Shown one piece after another: positions 1-7,060 of a stretch of DNA of 51,594 nucleotides. Below the pieces are notes generated by a model that was not told where the DNA came from, did no database searches, and saw only the letters and a program-made list of their open reading frames with translations. Location: positions 1-51,594 of the forward strand of contig DYAA01000133.1 in assembly GCA_019419405.1 (NCBI GenBank). Reading direction: 5' to 3'. The DNA is from Collinsella sp. (GTDB taxonomy: Bacteria; Actinomycetota; Coriobacteriia; Coriobacteriales; Coriobacteriaceae). The position numbers and the translations under genes were made by a program. Positions within the stretch are counted from its first letter, which is position 1, and every line of letters starts with the position of its first letter.

Positions 1-1
1 C

Positions 2-703
2 GTGATCGAAGATGCTTCGGGACGTTTGGCGTTTCTGCTGCTATCGAGCGGTGTCTGCTGCGTTTTACTAACGATGGTGTCGTTATCGCCCATCGGATTT
101 GCCTTGGGACTTGTTGCTCCGTTTGCCGTTGGTGCCGCTCGGGATGGCTTTGAGAGCCGGCGCGAGCAACACGATGCAGAAGAGGCAATGCCCGAGGCGT
201 TTACCGCACTTTCCATGTCGCTTGCCTCGGGACATTCGCTGGCTCAGGGCATGCGCTTTGTGGGCGCTCATGCGCAAGAGCCAGTGCATACCGAGTTTTT
301 GCGGGTGGCGGCGGCGATCGATTGCGGCATCTCGGCGACCGACGCGCTCGATGACTTGCTCGTGCGTATCGACGCCCCCGGTCTTTCGCTTGTGACCTTG
401 GCGCTTAAGGTGTCTCAGCGCACCGGCGCTCCGCTTGCCGACTTACTGTCCGAGGCGTCGAGCATGGTGGGGGAGCGCATTGAGCTCAAGCGCCGCCTGG
501 ATGTTAAGACGTCGCAGGCTCGCATGTCTGCGCATATGGTCGCGGCGATGCCGGCGGGCATGTGCGCGGTGTTGGTGCTGCTTTCGGCAGATTTTCGTCG
601 CGGTCTTGCGACGCCTGCCGGCGCGGGCGCTGTGGTGCTGGGTCTTGCCCTCAACGCCGTTGCCCTGGTGGTTATCCGGCGCATTATGCGGGTGGAGCTA
701 TGA
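2..703 (+). CDS. tadB: TadB-like inner-membrane pilus assembly protein, possibly 5'-partial
   Basis: This is a type II secretion F-domain protein of the TadB kind, part of the inner-membrane platform that polymerises Flp pilins. Two hydrophobic segments lie near the N-terminus (residues about 8-42) and a third pair near the C-terminus (about 178-228). Between them is the cytoplasmic F domain, with ALSMSLASGHSLAQGM and SQRTGAPLADLLSEAS typical of T2SSF repeats. The reading frame opens with GTG at the second base of the window. The true start could therefore lie upstream, outside the window. The stop overlaps the start of the next gene as ATGA, which suggests translational coupling with TadC. 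The family call is firm; the B rather than C assignment rests on gene order. Confidence 0.85.
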   Translation: MIEDASGRLAFLLLSSGVCCVLLTMVSLSPIGFALGLVAPFAVGAARDGFESRREQHDAEEAMPEAFTALSMSLASGHSLAQGMRFVGAHAQEPVHTEFLRVAAAIDCGISATDALDDLLVRIDAPGLSLVTLALKVSQRTGAPLADLLSEASSMVGERIELKRRLDVKTSQARMSAHMVAAMPAGMCAVLVLLSADFRRGLATPAGAGAVVLGLALNAVALVVIRRIMRVEL

Positions 704-1341
704 GCGCCCCGGTTGCAGTTGCGGCTTGCCTGTGCGCCCTGAGTGTATTTGTCGCGACGGGTTTGGATCGGGCGGATGCACGCAAGATCGCAGGGGCCTG
801 CAAGCGCGAGGCGGTGCTGGTCGCTGCCGCGGGTCGCTCGGTGGTCGATGCTCTGACCGCGCGAGTGAAGGGCGCGGTTGGAGCGGGCGGCCCGGCGCGA
901 GTGTCGCTCGGCGAAGTGTCCGAGATGATCGATGTTGTGCGCTTGGGTCTTTCGGCCGGTCTTTCGTTTGATGCGGCGCTTGAGATTTTCTGCGCCAACC
1001 GCCGGTCAGTGCTGGCTCTTCGCCTTGAGCGCGCCTGCATGGCGTGGCAGGTGGGCGTGGGCACGCGTGAGGACGAGTTGTTGGCCGCCGCGCGCGACCT
1101 GGACGTGCGAGCGCTCGAGACCTTTGCCATCACGGTGGGGCAGGCGCTCGCCCTGGGTGCCCCACTTGCCGAGACGCTGGCCGCTCAAAGTCGCGAGATC
1201 CGTGCGGCTCATCGCGCCGCGGTCGAGCGCGAGATCGAGCGTGCACCCGTCAAGCTGCTGATTCCCACCGGCACGCTCATCTTGCCGGCGTTGCTTCTGT
1301 CCATATTGGGCCCGCTGCTGGGAGCAGGCGGGATGATGTAG
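700..1341 (+). CDS. tadC: TadC-like inner-membrane pilus assembly protein
   Basis: This is the second F-domain protein of the Tad platform, 213 residues long. I chose the ATG at 700, which overlaps the preceding stop as ATGA, over a longer upstream extension of the frame that reads through tadB. It has an N-terminal hydrophobic stretch (SAPVAVAACLCALSVFVA) and a central F domain beginning near VSEMIDVVRLGLSAGLSFDAAL. A C-terminal membrane helix (LLIPTGTLILPALLLSIL) completes it. TadB and TadC homologues normally occur as an adjacent pair upstream of the pilin gene, as seen here. It probably interacts with the TadA ATPase, whose gene would lie upstream of the window. Confidence 0.85.
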   Translation: MSAPVAVAACLCALSVFVATGLDRADARKIAGACKREAVLVAAAGRSVVDALTARVKGAVGAGGPARVSLGEVSEMIDVVRLGLSAGLSFDAALEIFCANRRSVLALRLERACMAWQVGVGTREDELLAAARDLDVRALETFAITVGQALALGAPLAETLAAQSREIRAAHRAAVEREIERAPVKLLIPTGTLILPALLLSILGPLLGAGGMM

Positions 1342-1351
1342 GGAGGAATAC

Positions 1352-1585
1352 ATGAACACGATGACTGACGCTGCTGGCAAGGTCCAGGGCTGGGCGTTTT
1401 GCCGGGCGGCACATGTTCGTCAGCGCGCCAAGGAACTATTGCAGGAGGAGAGTGCACAGGGTACCACCGAGTATGCCATCTTGGTCGGCGTGCTCGTGGT
1501 GATCGCGATTATCGCCATCGTCGCATTTAAGGGCAAGGTCCAAGATCTATGGAACGCTATCAGCGAGGGCATCAACAGCCTGTAG
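1352..1585 (+). CDS. flp: Flp/Fap-type major pilin
   Basis: This 77-residue protein has the form of a Flp pilin. A charged leader of about 36 residues is followed by EESAQGTTEYAI and then a continuous hydrophobic helix (LVGVLVVIAIIAIVAF). The Gly-Thr-Thr-Glu-Tyr region matches the class III prepilin-peptidase site, with the Glu at mature position 5 and a following Tyr. A strong ribosome-binding site (GGAGGAAT) precedes the ATG. The leader is longer than in many Flp pilins, and an ATG three codons downstream is a possible alternative start. The 3' end overlaps the next reading frame by 37 bases. It would be the main pilus subunit, secreted by the TadABC machinery. Confidence 0.9.
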   Translation: MNTMTDAAGKVQGWAFCRAAHVRQRAKELLQEESAQGTTEYAILVGVLVVIAIIAIVAFKGKVQDLWNAISEGINSL

Positions 1586-2112
1586 AGGGCGAGCGCCCCA
1601 TCGGGGTGCTGCTGGTGTTTGCTTGCCTGACCGTGGCGATAGCGGCGGTGCTTTGGGGGCTTAACGCCGCGCGGCAGCAGCGTCCTGGGACCGCCTCCGA
1701 TTTGGGCTCAGATTCGGCGGTGGCGTCTCAAAAGGATGAGCTGCGAGATGCGGACGATTCGGATGTCGCTGTCACGGCGCAAACCTTTCTGCGGACGCTC
1801 GACAAGCGGTCTGGCACTGCGACGGATTCGCCTGAGGGCAACGCGATTGCGGTCCGGCTTGCATGGTCCGAGGACCGACCGATGACCGAAGCGACGGCGG
1901 ATATGCTGCGTGCCTATCGCGAGGTACCCACGGCGCAACTTGCTCTGAGCGGCTATCTCGACATCAAGGGAAACGTGTGGGGCGCCATCGTGCGCGACGA
2001 ACGCGGCTGGGTCGATATGGTGACAATTGCCGCGGATGCTGGCGATGCTTCGTGTCGTCTGCGCGCCGTGCGCCTGAGCCCGCAGGCAACGGACTCAAAG
2101 GAGGGATCGTGA
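1549..2112 (+). CDS. Tad-operon protein with one membrane segment, function unknown
   Basis: The frame encodes 187 residues and I do not recognise a family. After a short polar N-terminus there is one hydrophobic segment (IGVLLVFACLTVAIAAVLWGL, about 18-38), then a soluble domain of about 145 residues. The arrangement suggests an extracytoplasmic domain held by a single anchor. The ATG at 1549 lies inside the pilin gene. A GTG at 1606 would give a shorter product beginning just before the membrane segment and avoiding the overlap, so the start is uncertain. Its place between the pilin and pilin-like genes suggests a pilus accessory or assembly role, but that is inference from position only. 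Confidence 0.7.
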   Translation: MERYQRGHQQPVEGERPIGVLLVFACLTVAIAAVLWGLNAARQQRPGTASDLGSDSAVASQKDELRDADDSDVAVTAQTFLRTLDKRSGTATDSPEGNAIAVRLAWSEDRPMTEATADMLRAYREVPTAQLALSGYLDIKGNVWGAIVRDERGWVDMVTIAADAGDASCRLRAVRLSPQATDSKEGS

Positions 2113-2113
2113 A

Positions 2114-2332
2114 ATGCATGATGTCCTGCGTGAGGAATCTGCCCAGGCGACGGTCGAATACGCCATCGTCACGGTGGCGCTGTTATCGATCGTGCTGGCG
2201 ATCGCGGGACTTTGGCGTGCCGGCACCGATGGGCGCTTGGCGGCGCTGGTTGAGCGGGCGGCATCCCATGGCGTTGCCTCGACGTCGGTTATCGACGCCG
2301 CTGCGGCCGCTAAGGACATCGCGTTGTATTGA
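2114..2332 (+). CDS. Second small pilin-like protein of the Tad operon
   Basis: A 72-residue protein starts MHDVLREESAQATVEYAI and continues into a hydrophobic helix (VTVALLSIVLAIAGL). The prepilin-type junction is nearly identical to that of the Flp pilin 760 bases upstream, but the leader is only about 10 residues, so it is a separate minor pilin or pseudopilin rather than a duplicate. The short C-terminal part is Ala-rich and polar. GGAGGGATC precedes the start. The 3' end overlaps the next TadE-like frame. It probably enters the pilus membrane pool and is cleaved by the same prepilin peptidase; no peptidase gene is visible in this window. Confidence 0.75.
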   Translation: MHDVLREESAQATVEYAIVTVALLSIVLAIAGLWRAGTDGRLAALVERAASHGVASTSVIDAAAAAKDIALY

Positions 2333-2804
2333 TGCCGCGCGCGAGGACCGGGCGCAGTCTACGGTCGAGGCCGCTTTTTTGCTGCCGACGTTTCTGACAC
2401 TCATCCTTCTCGCGCTGCAACCGGTGTGCCTGCTCTATACGCGCGCGGTCATGGAGTCTGCCGCCGCCGAGACCGCGCGGCTCATGACCACGACGACGGC
2501 GGAGGACGACGATCTTAAGGAGTTCACCCGCCGCCGACTTGCCGCAGTGCCCAACGTTTCGATCTTTCATGCCGGCGGGCCGTTGTCGTGGGATATCGAG
2601 CTTGGCCGGGCCGGTGCGGGTGGCGTCTCGTCCGTGTCCGTTTCCGGCGAGGTCAAGCCGTTGCCTGTGATCGGTGCGTTTGCGCAGGCTATGGGTGGTA
2701 CCGCCGAGGGCGGCTACGTTGAGCTCAAGGTCGATGTCTCGTATCAATCGCGTCCCGAATGGCTGGAGGGAGATTATGATTCGTGGATTGCTGCATGGGA
2801 TTAG
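2268..2804 (+). CDS. tadE: TadE-like pseudopilin
   Basis: The product contains REDRAQSTVEAAF followed by a hydrophobic segment (LLPTFLTLILLALQPVCLLY), the TadE-family signature, and then about 110 residues of soluble domain. Other pilin-type proteins in this operon carry the same AQxTxE junction. The start is unclear. The ATG at 2268 overlaps the preceding gene by 65 bases and gives 178 residues. The only in-frame codon close to the expected leader length is an ATT at 2328, which sits at the previous stop. TadE and TadF pseudopilins are minor components needed for Flp pilus assembly. Its 3' end overlaps the start of the following TadG-like gene. Confidence 0.75.
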   Translation: MALPRRRLSTPLRPLRTSRCIDAAREDRAQSTVEAAFLLPTFLTLILLALQPVCLLYTRAVMESAAAETARLMTTTTAEDDDLKEFTRRRLAAVPNVSIFHAGGPLSWDIELGRAGAGGVSSVSVSGEVKPLPVIGAFAQAMGGTAEGGYVELKVDVSYQSRPEWLEGDYDSWIAAWD

Positions 2805-4941
2805 GCGCTGCCTGTTGCGGGTGACGCAAGGGTTTGCGGCCCGCCGTCGACCAGGCGCTCTCCGCAAACGAGGCGGCTTTATGGGTCGAGCCGGTGTCGA
2901 TCTGTTTATCGAAGACGGCGCCTATACCACGCTTTCTTCTGCCGTGGTCATCCTAGTGGTGCTCACATTGTTGTTTTCGTCGACCGCGGCGATATGGAGC
3001 ATGTCGCGTGCCGGGGATACTCAGGTGGCGGCTGATAGTGGCGCGCTGGCGGGTGCCAACGTAGTGTCGTCCTATCACACGGCTGCCACGGTGGTTGATG
3101 CGAGCATCTTGAGTCTGGGGCTGGCGGGGTTTGCCACGATCGGGACGGGCCTGGTCGCCATCCTCATCCCGGGTGCCGAGCCGGTTGCCGGCAATATGGT
3201 CGACACCGGGATTGAGATCATTAAAACGCGCAACAAGTTTGCCAAAAGCGCATCGGAAGGCTTACAGAAAATCGAGACGGCTCTGCCGTATCTGATCGCC
3301 GCGCGTGCCACGCAGGCGGTGTCGGCGCAGGATACCGATAGTGTGACCTATACCGGTACGGCGCTTGCCGTGCCCAGGACATCCGAGTCTGACTTCGCTG
3401 CGCTCGAGGGGTCCGAGATCTCGACCGATGCCATTAAAGACACATCAGATGATTTAGAGTGTGCGGCCGAGGAGCTGCGGAAGGCTTCTGAGGACACGGC
3501 GAAGGCTAAAGAGCGTGCTTGGCTGGCGGATTGTGGTGGGTCTGACAAGGGCTCGGTCGGCAGCTGTTCTTGCATGTGGGAGCGTGCGAAAAGCCTAACG
3601 GATCTCTCCGGTGTTCAAAATCCGCATTACTCATCGAGCGTTACGTGGGAGCCCCAAGTTGCCCTTGATCGCGCGAAGGACTACTACCATTGGCGTCTGA
3701 CAAATGAGAAGCCCCACGGCTCGAGTGTCGAGATGAAGGCAGAGTCTGCGGCGCGTAAGGCGTTTTATACCTATGCGAGCGCGGAGGTCGATCGGGCGCA
3801 TATAACCGAGAACGGAGACAGGGTTTCCTCCTATATTCCGCTGCTGCCGCGCAACTCTGATGAGGTTCGGGCGACGGAACTCTATACCGATGCGGTGTGG
3901 CCGACTAGCGTGAACGATGACAAGGCGTATCTGCATTACGGGACGACCTGCCCTAACTATAAGAAAGGGACGCCGAGCGGATTTGCTTCGGTTGCCGATT
4001 ACGATGGACAGGATAAATGCAGCAAATGCCATTTTGGCGTTTTGTCGCTTGGTGCTGTTGCGGCGCCTTCAACCTCTATCGAAAACGGCTTCGAATATCA
4101 CTTCGACGAGTTCAAAAAGGCCTTGGAGGAATACGTCAAATGTCGGAACAAAGAGCTTGAGCTCATGCGTCAGACCGAGGATGAGGCCGACCGTGCGAGC
4201 AATGCGTTTGACCAGGCCATTAAAGCGCTTTCGGGCGAGCGTCCGCGTATCGCTCCGCCCGGTCGCAACGGCGTGGTTGCCTTTGCGGTTTCGGGTGCCA
4301 TCTCGAGCCCCGATGAGCTCAACTCTTCGTTTAACACGGCAGTCAGGCTTGGCGATCGCGGTGCCATCTCTGCCGCGGTGCTGGCGCCCGATGAGGCGAC
4401 GGCGCAAAACAACGTGCTTTCGCGATTTTTCTCGACATTGAAGGAACGCTCGGGTGGCGTTGCCGGCGTACTCGATGGCGTCATGGATGTCTGGGGACGG
4501 CTGCTTGTGGGATACGGAGACATCCAAGGTTCGGCCGACGAACTTATGGACGAGATGATTAAAGGCCTAGGAGGGGGCAGCGGCGCGTTGGGCTCCATCG
4601 CATCGTGGCTCGGCGATACCGTTTCGGCGTCCGTGGCGGCGCTGGGTTTGGAACCGTGCGACTTGCGCCTGCGAAAGCCGGTGCTGACTGATTCCGCCAA
4701 CGTCATTAAGAGCCCGGGGTCTGACATTGCTGGTCTCTCTCAAGCGCAAGACAAACTGCGAAGTATTCCGTTGGGCGTGACCGATCCCAAGGCGCTTTGC
4801 GAGGCGTTGGAATATCAAGTCGAACGCACCATCAGCGGTACGGTGTTCACGCTTGCGGAGATTCCTCTGCCCGGCGGCGGCTCCATCCCGCTCACCGTCG
4901 ATGTCGCCACGCTGGTTGGCGCTCTGGGCGGTGGGTCGTAA
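2776..4941 (+). CDS. Large TadG-like surface or pilus-associated protein
   Basis: This is a 721-residue protein beginning at the ATG at 2776, which has a good AGGGAG site. A basic N-terminus leads into one hydrophobic helix (LSSAVVILVVLTLLF, residues about 54-68). This is followed by DTQVAADSGALAGANVV, the motif that opens TadG-like proteins, where the helix is followed by an AAD-x-ALAGA stretch. The remaining 600 or so residues are predicted soluble and extracytoplasmic, with several Cys, including a CxCMW cluster near 230 and CSKCHF near 385, that might form disulfides. No von Willebrand factor A motif is obvious to me. It is probably an anchored pilus-tip or adhesion component, but that role is inferred from the operon. 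Confidence 0.7.
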   Translation: MIRGLLHGIRRCLLRVTQGFAARRRPGALRKRGGFMGRAGVDLFIEDGAYTTLSSAVVILVVLTLLFSSTAAIWSMSRAGDTQVAADSGALAGANVVSSYHTAATVVDASILSLGLAGFATIGTGLVAILIPGAEPVAGNMVDTGIEIIKTRNKFAKSASEGLQKIETALPYLIAARATQAVSAQDTDSVTYTGTALAVPRTSESDFAALEGSEISTDAIKDTSDDLECAAEELRKASEDTAKAKERAWLADCGGSDKGSVGSCSCMWERAKSLTDLSGVQNPHYSSSVTWEPQVALDRAKDYYHWRLTNEKPHGSSVEMKAESAARKAFYTYASAEVDRAHITENGDRVSSYIPLLPRNSDEVRATELYTDAVWPTSVNDDKAYLHYGTTCPNYKKGTPSGFASVADYDGQDKCSKCHFGVLSLGAVAAPSTSIENGFEYHFDEFKKALEEYVKCRNKELELMRQTEDEADRASNAFDQAIKALSGERPRIAPPGRNGVVAFAVSGAISSPDELNSSFNTAVRLGDRGAISAAVLAPDEATAQNNVLSRFFSTLKERSGGVAGVLDGVMDVWGRLLVGYGDIQGSADELMDEMIKGLGGGSGALGSIASWLGDTVSASVAALGLEPCDLRLRKPVLTDSANVIKSPGSDIAGLSQAQDKLRSIPLGVTDPKALCEALEYQVERTISGTVFTLAEIPLPGGGSIPLTVDVATLVGALGGGS

Positions 4942-5417
4942 TGAGTATCCGCATGCGTCTGCGCGAGGAGCGCGCCCAAGCGACGGTGGAGATAGCAGTG
5001 GTTACGCCCGTTTTGCTGGTGCTGGCACTCATCGTATACAACGTCATGATCTATGCCAGCGCTGTCGCGCGCTTCGACCGCGTGGTGCCCGACATCGTGT
5101 TGGCGCACGCCGTGGCGCCGAGCGGGGAGGGCGACGAAAGCTCTGTCGATGCCTCGGCGACGGTCCGGACTCAAATTCTGAATGCCATGGAAGGCTATGA
5201 CTTGCAGATCGAAGTGTCGAGCGAGCAAGGCGCGGAGGCATCGGATGGTGGCCTGCTCTCCCTATCCGGTACGTTTAGGACCTACACCTGCACCATGCAC
5301 TATGAGCCGTGGCCGACTTCTCTCAGCATCGCTGGCGTTCCGCTGGGGGCGCCGACAACGTTGTCGCACGAGCGCGCGGTGACGGTCGATCCATGGCGTC
5401 CGGGGGTGGTCATGTGA
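4941..5417 (+). CDS. TadE-like pseudopilin, second copy
   Basis: The ATG shares its A with the stop of the preceding gene (TAATG), so translation is likely coupled. The 158-residue product starts MSIRMRLREERAQATVEIAV, giving a short basic leader, the AQATVE junction and a hydrophobic helix (VTPVLLVLALIVYNVMIY). The remaining 120 residues are soluble and include a Cys at the motif TYTCTMHYEPW. It differs from the first TadE-like protein in sequence beyond the junction, so the operon carries two distinct TadE/TadF-type proteins. These are expected to be minor structural parts of the pilus or its base. Confidence 0.8.
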   Translation: MSIRMRLREERAQATVEIAVVTPVLLVLALIVYNVMIYASAVARFDRVVPDIVLAHAVAPSGEGDESSVDASATVRTQILNAMEGYDLQIEVSSEQGAEASDGGLLSLSGTFRTYTCTMHYEPWPTSLSIAGVPLGAPTTLSHERAVTVDPWRPGVVM

Positions 5418-5773
5418 CCGCGGTCTCGTCCTACATCGCCTACGCGCGGGCACTCAATAGGCTGGGCTGGACGCCGGCCGAGTTTGCGGTGGCGGAGTCG
5501 TTTGCCGTGCGCCTGCGCGGCATGCTGGGACGGTGTCCGGTTGCCGCCAACGGTCTGCCGCTCGTCATGGCATTTCCACGCTGCTCTTCGGTCCATACGT
5601 GTTTTATGGCCTATCCCATCGATATCGCCTTTATCGATGCACGTGGCTATGTCCTCGTATGCTACGAAAACGTACGTCCCTGGCGTATGTGCTCCTGCCC
5701 CGGCGCCTGGGCCGTACTAGAGCGTCCTTCAATCATTGTTTCGACCCCTGCTCTCCAACGCGTGCCGGCTTAA
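5414..5773 (+). CDS. DUF192-family protein at the end of the Tad operon
   Basis: The product resembles DUF192 proteins. It has an RLRGMLGR opening, a central PIDIAFID strand, then ENVRPWRM and a C-terminal GAWAVLE, in the usual order. I chose the GTG at 5414, which overlaps the previous stop as GTGA and has GGGGGTGG just upstream. An in-frame ATG at 5393 is also possible. DUF192 proteins have no agreed biochemical role, but they are short secreted or cytosolic beta-barrel-like domains and sometimes sit beside pilus genes. This one has Cys residues in FPRCSSVHTCF and WRMCSCPG that could pair if it is exported. No clear signal peptide is visible. Confidence 0.7.
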   Translation: MTAVSSYIAYARALNRLGWTPAEFAVAESFAVRLRGMLGRCPVAANGLPLVMAFPRCSSVHTCFMAYPIDIAFIDARGYVLVCYENVRPWRMCSCPGAWAVLERPSIIVSTPALQRVPA

Positions 5774-5791
5774 GAATTGGCGACAGCGGAC

Positions 5792-5806
5792 TTTCGTCAT
5801 ACGAAA
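5792..5806. promoter_or_regulatory. Palindrome upstream of the toxin-antitoxin pair
   Basis: TTTCGT-CAT-ACGAAA is a perfect 6 bp inverted repeat with a 3-base centre, 26 bases before the first gene of the pair. Ribbon-helix-helix antitoxins usually repress their own operon by binding such short palindromes, so this is a reasonable operator candidate. The function is inferred. Confidence 0.45.
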
Positions 5807-5831
5807 TTGGGTAAGATGGAGGAGAAGATGC

Positions 5832-6098
5832 ATGGATGTTGAGATCCATCCCAACGCTAAAAAGCACCTGACAGAACAGCAGGTGCTTAGCGCTTGGCTT
5901 GCGGTTACTGAGTGCATTCGTCGCGAGTCGAAGGACGAGCCGCCGAGATGGCTTGCGATTGGATGGCTCCCAGACGGACGAAGCGTGGAGCTTGTCGCGG
6001 TCGAGCTTCTCCGTGGGTGGCTTATCATTCATGCCTTGTCTCCAGTCCAGAAGAAATTTTGGCAGGAGATTGAACGGGCTCGGCAAAGGGGTCGATGA
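5832..6098 (+). CDS. Putative toxin of a type II toxin-antitoxin pair
   Basis: This 88-residue protein has a compact alpha/beta look. A helical N-terminus (HPNAKKHLTEQQVLSAW) leads to a strand-rich middle (RWLAIGWLPDGRSVELVAVELL) and a C-terminal helix (PVQKKFWQEIERARQ). The pattern resembles BrnT-like or other RelE-fold toxins, but I cannot place it in a family with certainty. The stop overlaps the next start as ATGA, and the next gene encodes a ribbon-helix-helix protein, so toxin-first gene order is likely. The start is the ATG at 5832; an upstream GGAGGAGA supplies a ribosome-binding site. The toxin label rests mainly on size, neighbour and overlap. Confidence 0.6.
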   Translation: MDVEIHPNAKKHLTEQQVLSAWLAVTECIRRESKDEPPRWLAIGWLPDGRSVELVAVELLRGWLIIHALSPVQKKFWQEIERARQRGR

Positions 6099-6382
6099 TG
6101 GGCAAGACGTATACGGCCGCTAATGGTCAGGTTGTAACGGATGAAATGATTGACGCGTGGTGCGAGTCGTACGAGCGCGGAGAGTTTCCGGATGGCGAAC
6201 ACACCGTTGGTGGGATCGTGCATGGACGGCCCCCACTCTCAGGTGAGGGGACGGCAACGCTGTCAGTCAAGATTCCTCTGGGAATGAAGGAGGCCATTCG
6301 TCGACGGGCGGCTGCCGAGGGGATGACGCCAAGTGAGTTTGCCCGTGCGGCTCTGAGCGAAAAACTTCTTGCTGCCGGCTGA
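6095..6382 (+). CDS. Ribbon-helix-helix antitoxin
   Basis: The C-terminal third (TLSVKIPLGMKEAIRRRAAA, then EGMTPSEFARAALSEKLL) is a typical ribbon-helix-helix DNA-binding domain of the CopG/Arc kind. The N-terminal 50 residues (VTDEMIDAWCESYERGEFPD and following) match the neutralising region often seen in actinobacterial antitoxins, where a GxPxL-type turn links the two halves. The ATG overlaps the stop of the toxin gene, and a second ATG follows immediately. The protein should bind the upstream palindrome alone or with the toxin, shutting down its own operon. Confidence in the fold is good; the partner assignment is inferred from overlap. Confidence 0.75.
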   Translation: MMGKTYTAANGQVVTDEMIDAWCESYERGEFPDGEHTVGGIVHGRPPLSGEGTATLSVKIPLGMKEAIRRRAAAEGMTPSEFARAALSEKLLAAG

Positions 6383-6445
6383 TGCCTCTGACGTGCCGAT
6401 TTAAAGAACCGAGGCTGTGCTCAAAAACTTTTTTAAAATTCTCGG

Positions 6446-6473
6446 TTGACCGGAACGCGTCCTTGGTTATACT
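6446..6473 (+). promoter_or_regulatory. Promoter of tRNA-Phe
   Basis: TTGACC and TATACT are separated by 16 bases and end 32 bases before the mature tRNA. This is a good sigma-70-type promoter for a stable RNA gene. Confidence 0.7.
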
Positions 6474-6505
6474 AATCAAGCCTTGAAACAAGGCACACCT
6501 CAAAT

Positions 6506-6560
<55 letters not shown>

Positions 6561-6578
<18 letters not shown>

Positions 6579-6809
6579 CCTTGAATTGACTAGGACCTCT
6601 GCAAAGGGGTCCTTTTCTTTTATATGGACCCTGCACGGAATCGAACCCCGTGAGGGCGCGGAGCTGAGGAAACGCGCAAGCGTTTGCCAGCGTAGCTCGC
6701 AAGGCGCGTAAGCGCCGCAGCGGTCCGTCCGCGCAGCGCGCGGACGCGATTCCCTTCCCCGCCACCTTGAATTGACTAGGACCTCTGCAAAGGGGTCCTT
6801 TTCTTTTAT
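6561..6809 (+). repeat. tRNA-tail repeat unit after tRNA-Phe
   Basis: A 63-base segment made of the 3' half of the T-arm, the acceptor strand and the terminator (6561-6623) recurs at 6747-6809, a period of 186. Between the copies lies GGAATCGAACCCC (6637-6649), the exact reverse complement of the tRNA T-arm at 6555-6567. Three hairpins follow: AAACGC-GCAA-GCGTTT (6670-6685, enclosed by GAGCT/AGCTC), GGCGC-GTAA-GCGCC (6703-6716) and a 9 bp stem at 6726-6746. The last one abuts the second tail. Confidence 0.9.
6592..6620 (+). terminator. Terminator of tRNA-Phe
   Basis: AGGACCTCT-GCAA-AGGGGTCCT forms a 9 bp stem with one G-T pair and is followed by TTTTCTTT. An identical copy lies at 6778-6806 within the second tail. 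Confidence 0.85.
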
Positions 6810-6821
6810 GTAGGGTTCTGC

Positions 6822-6867
6822 GGAAACTGCGTCCCAGAATAAGGGCTCAGAACGGGACACACTTTCC
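6822..6867. repeat. GGGAC-type inverted repeat
   Basis: GGAAACTGCGTCCC and GGGACACACTTTCC face each other across 18 bases and pair at all but a few positions. The motif resembles the short REP-like inverted repeats seen at other intergenic sites in this window. The rest of 6868-7060 shows no gene or structure that I can support. Confidence 0.55.
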
Positions 6868-7060
6868 GGTGCCTGCCTTTGGCGCGCGTACACACCTCGT
6901 CGCACCATTCCGAGCCCGCCCGCCCCAGACATTCCTCCCACTTTCGCGTCACTTTGCAGACCGTTCGGTCGCCTATCCGCACACGCGGGTATACTCAAAA
7001 CGATACTTATCCTATGCAATACGATGCGGGTTCGACCTGCATGATCCGAAGGGGGCAGTG

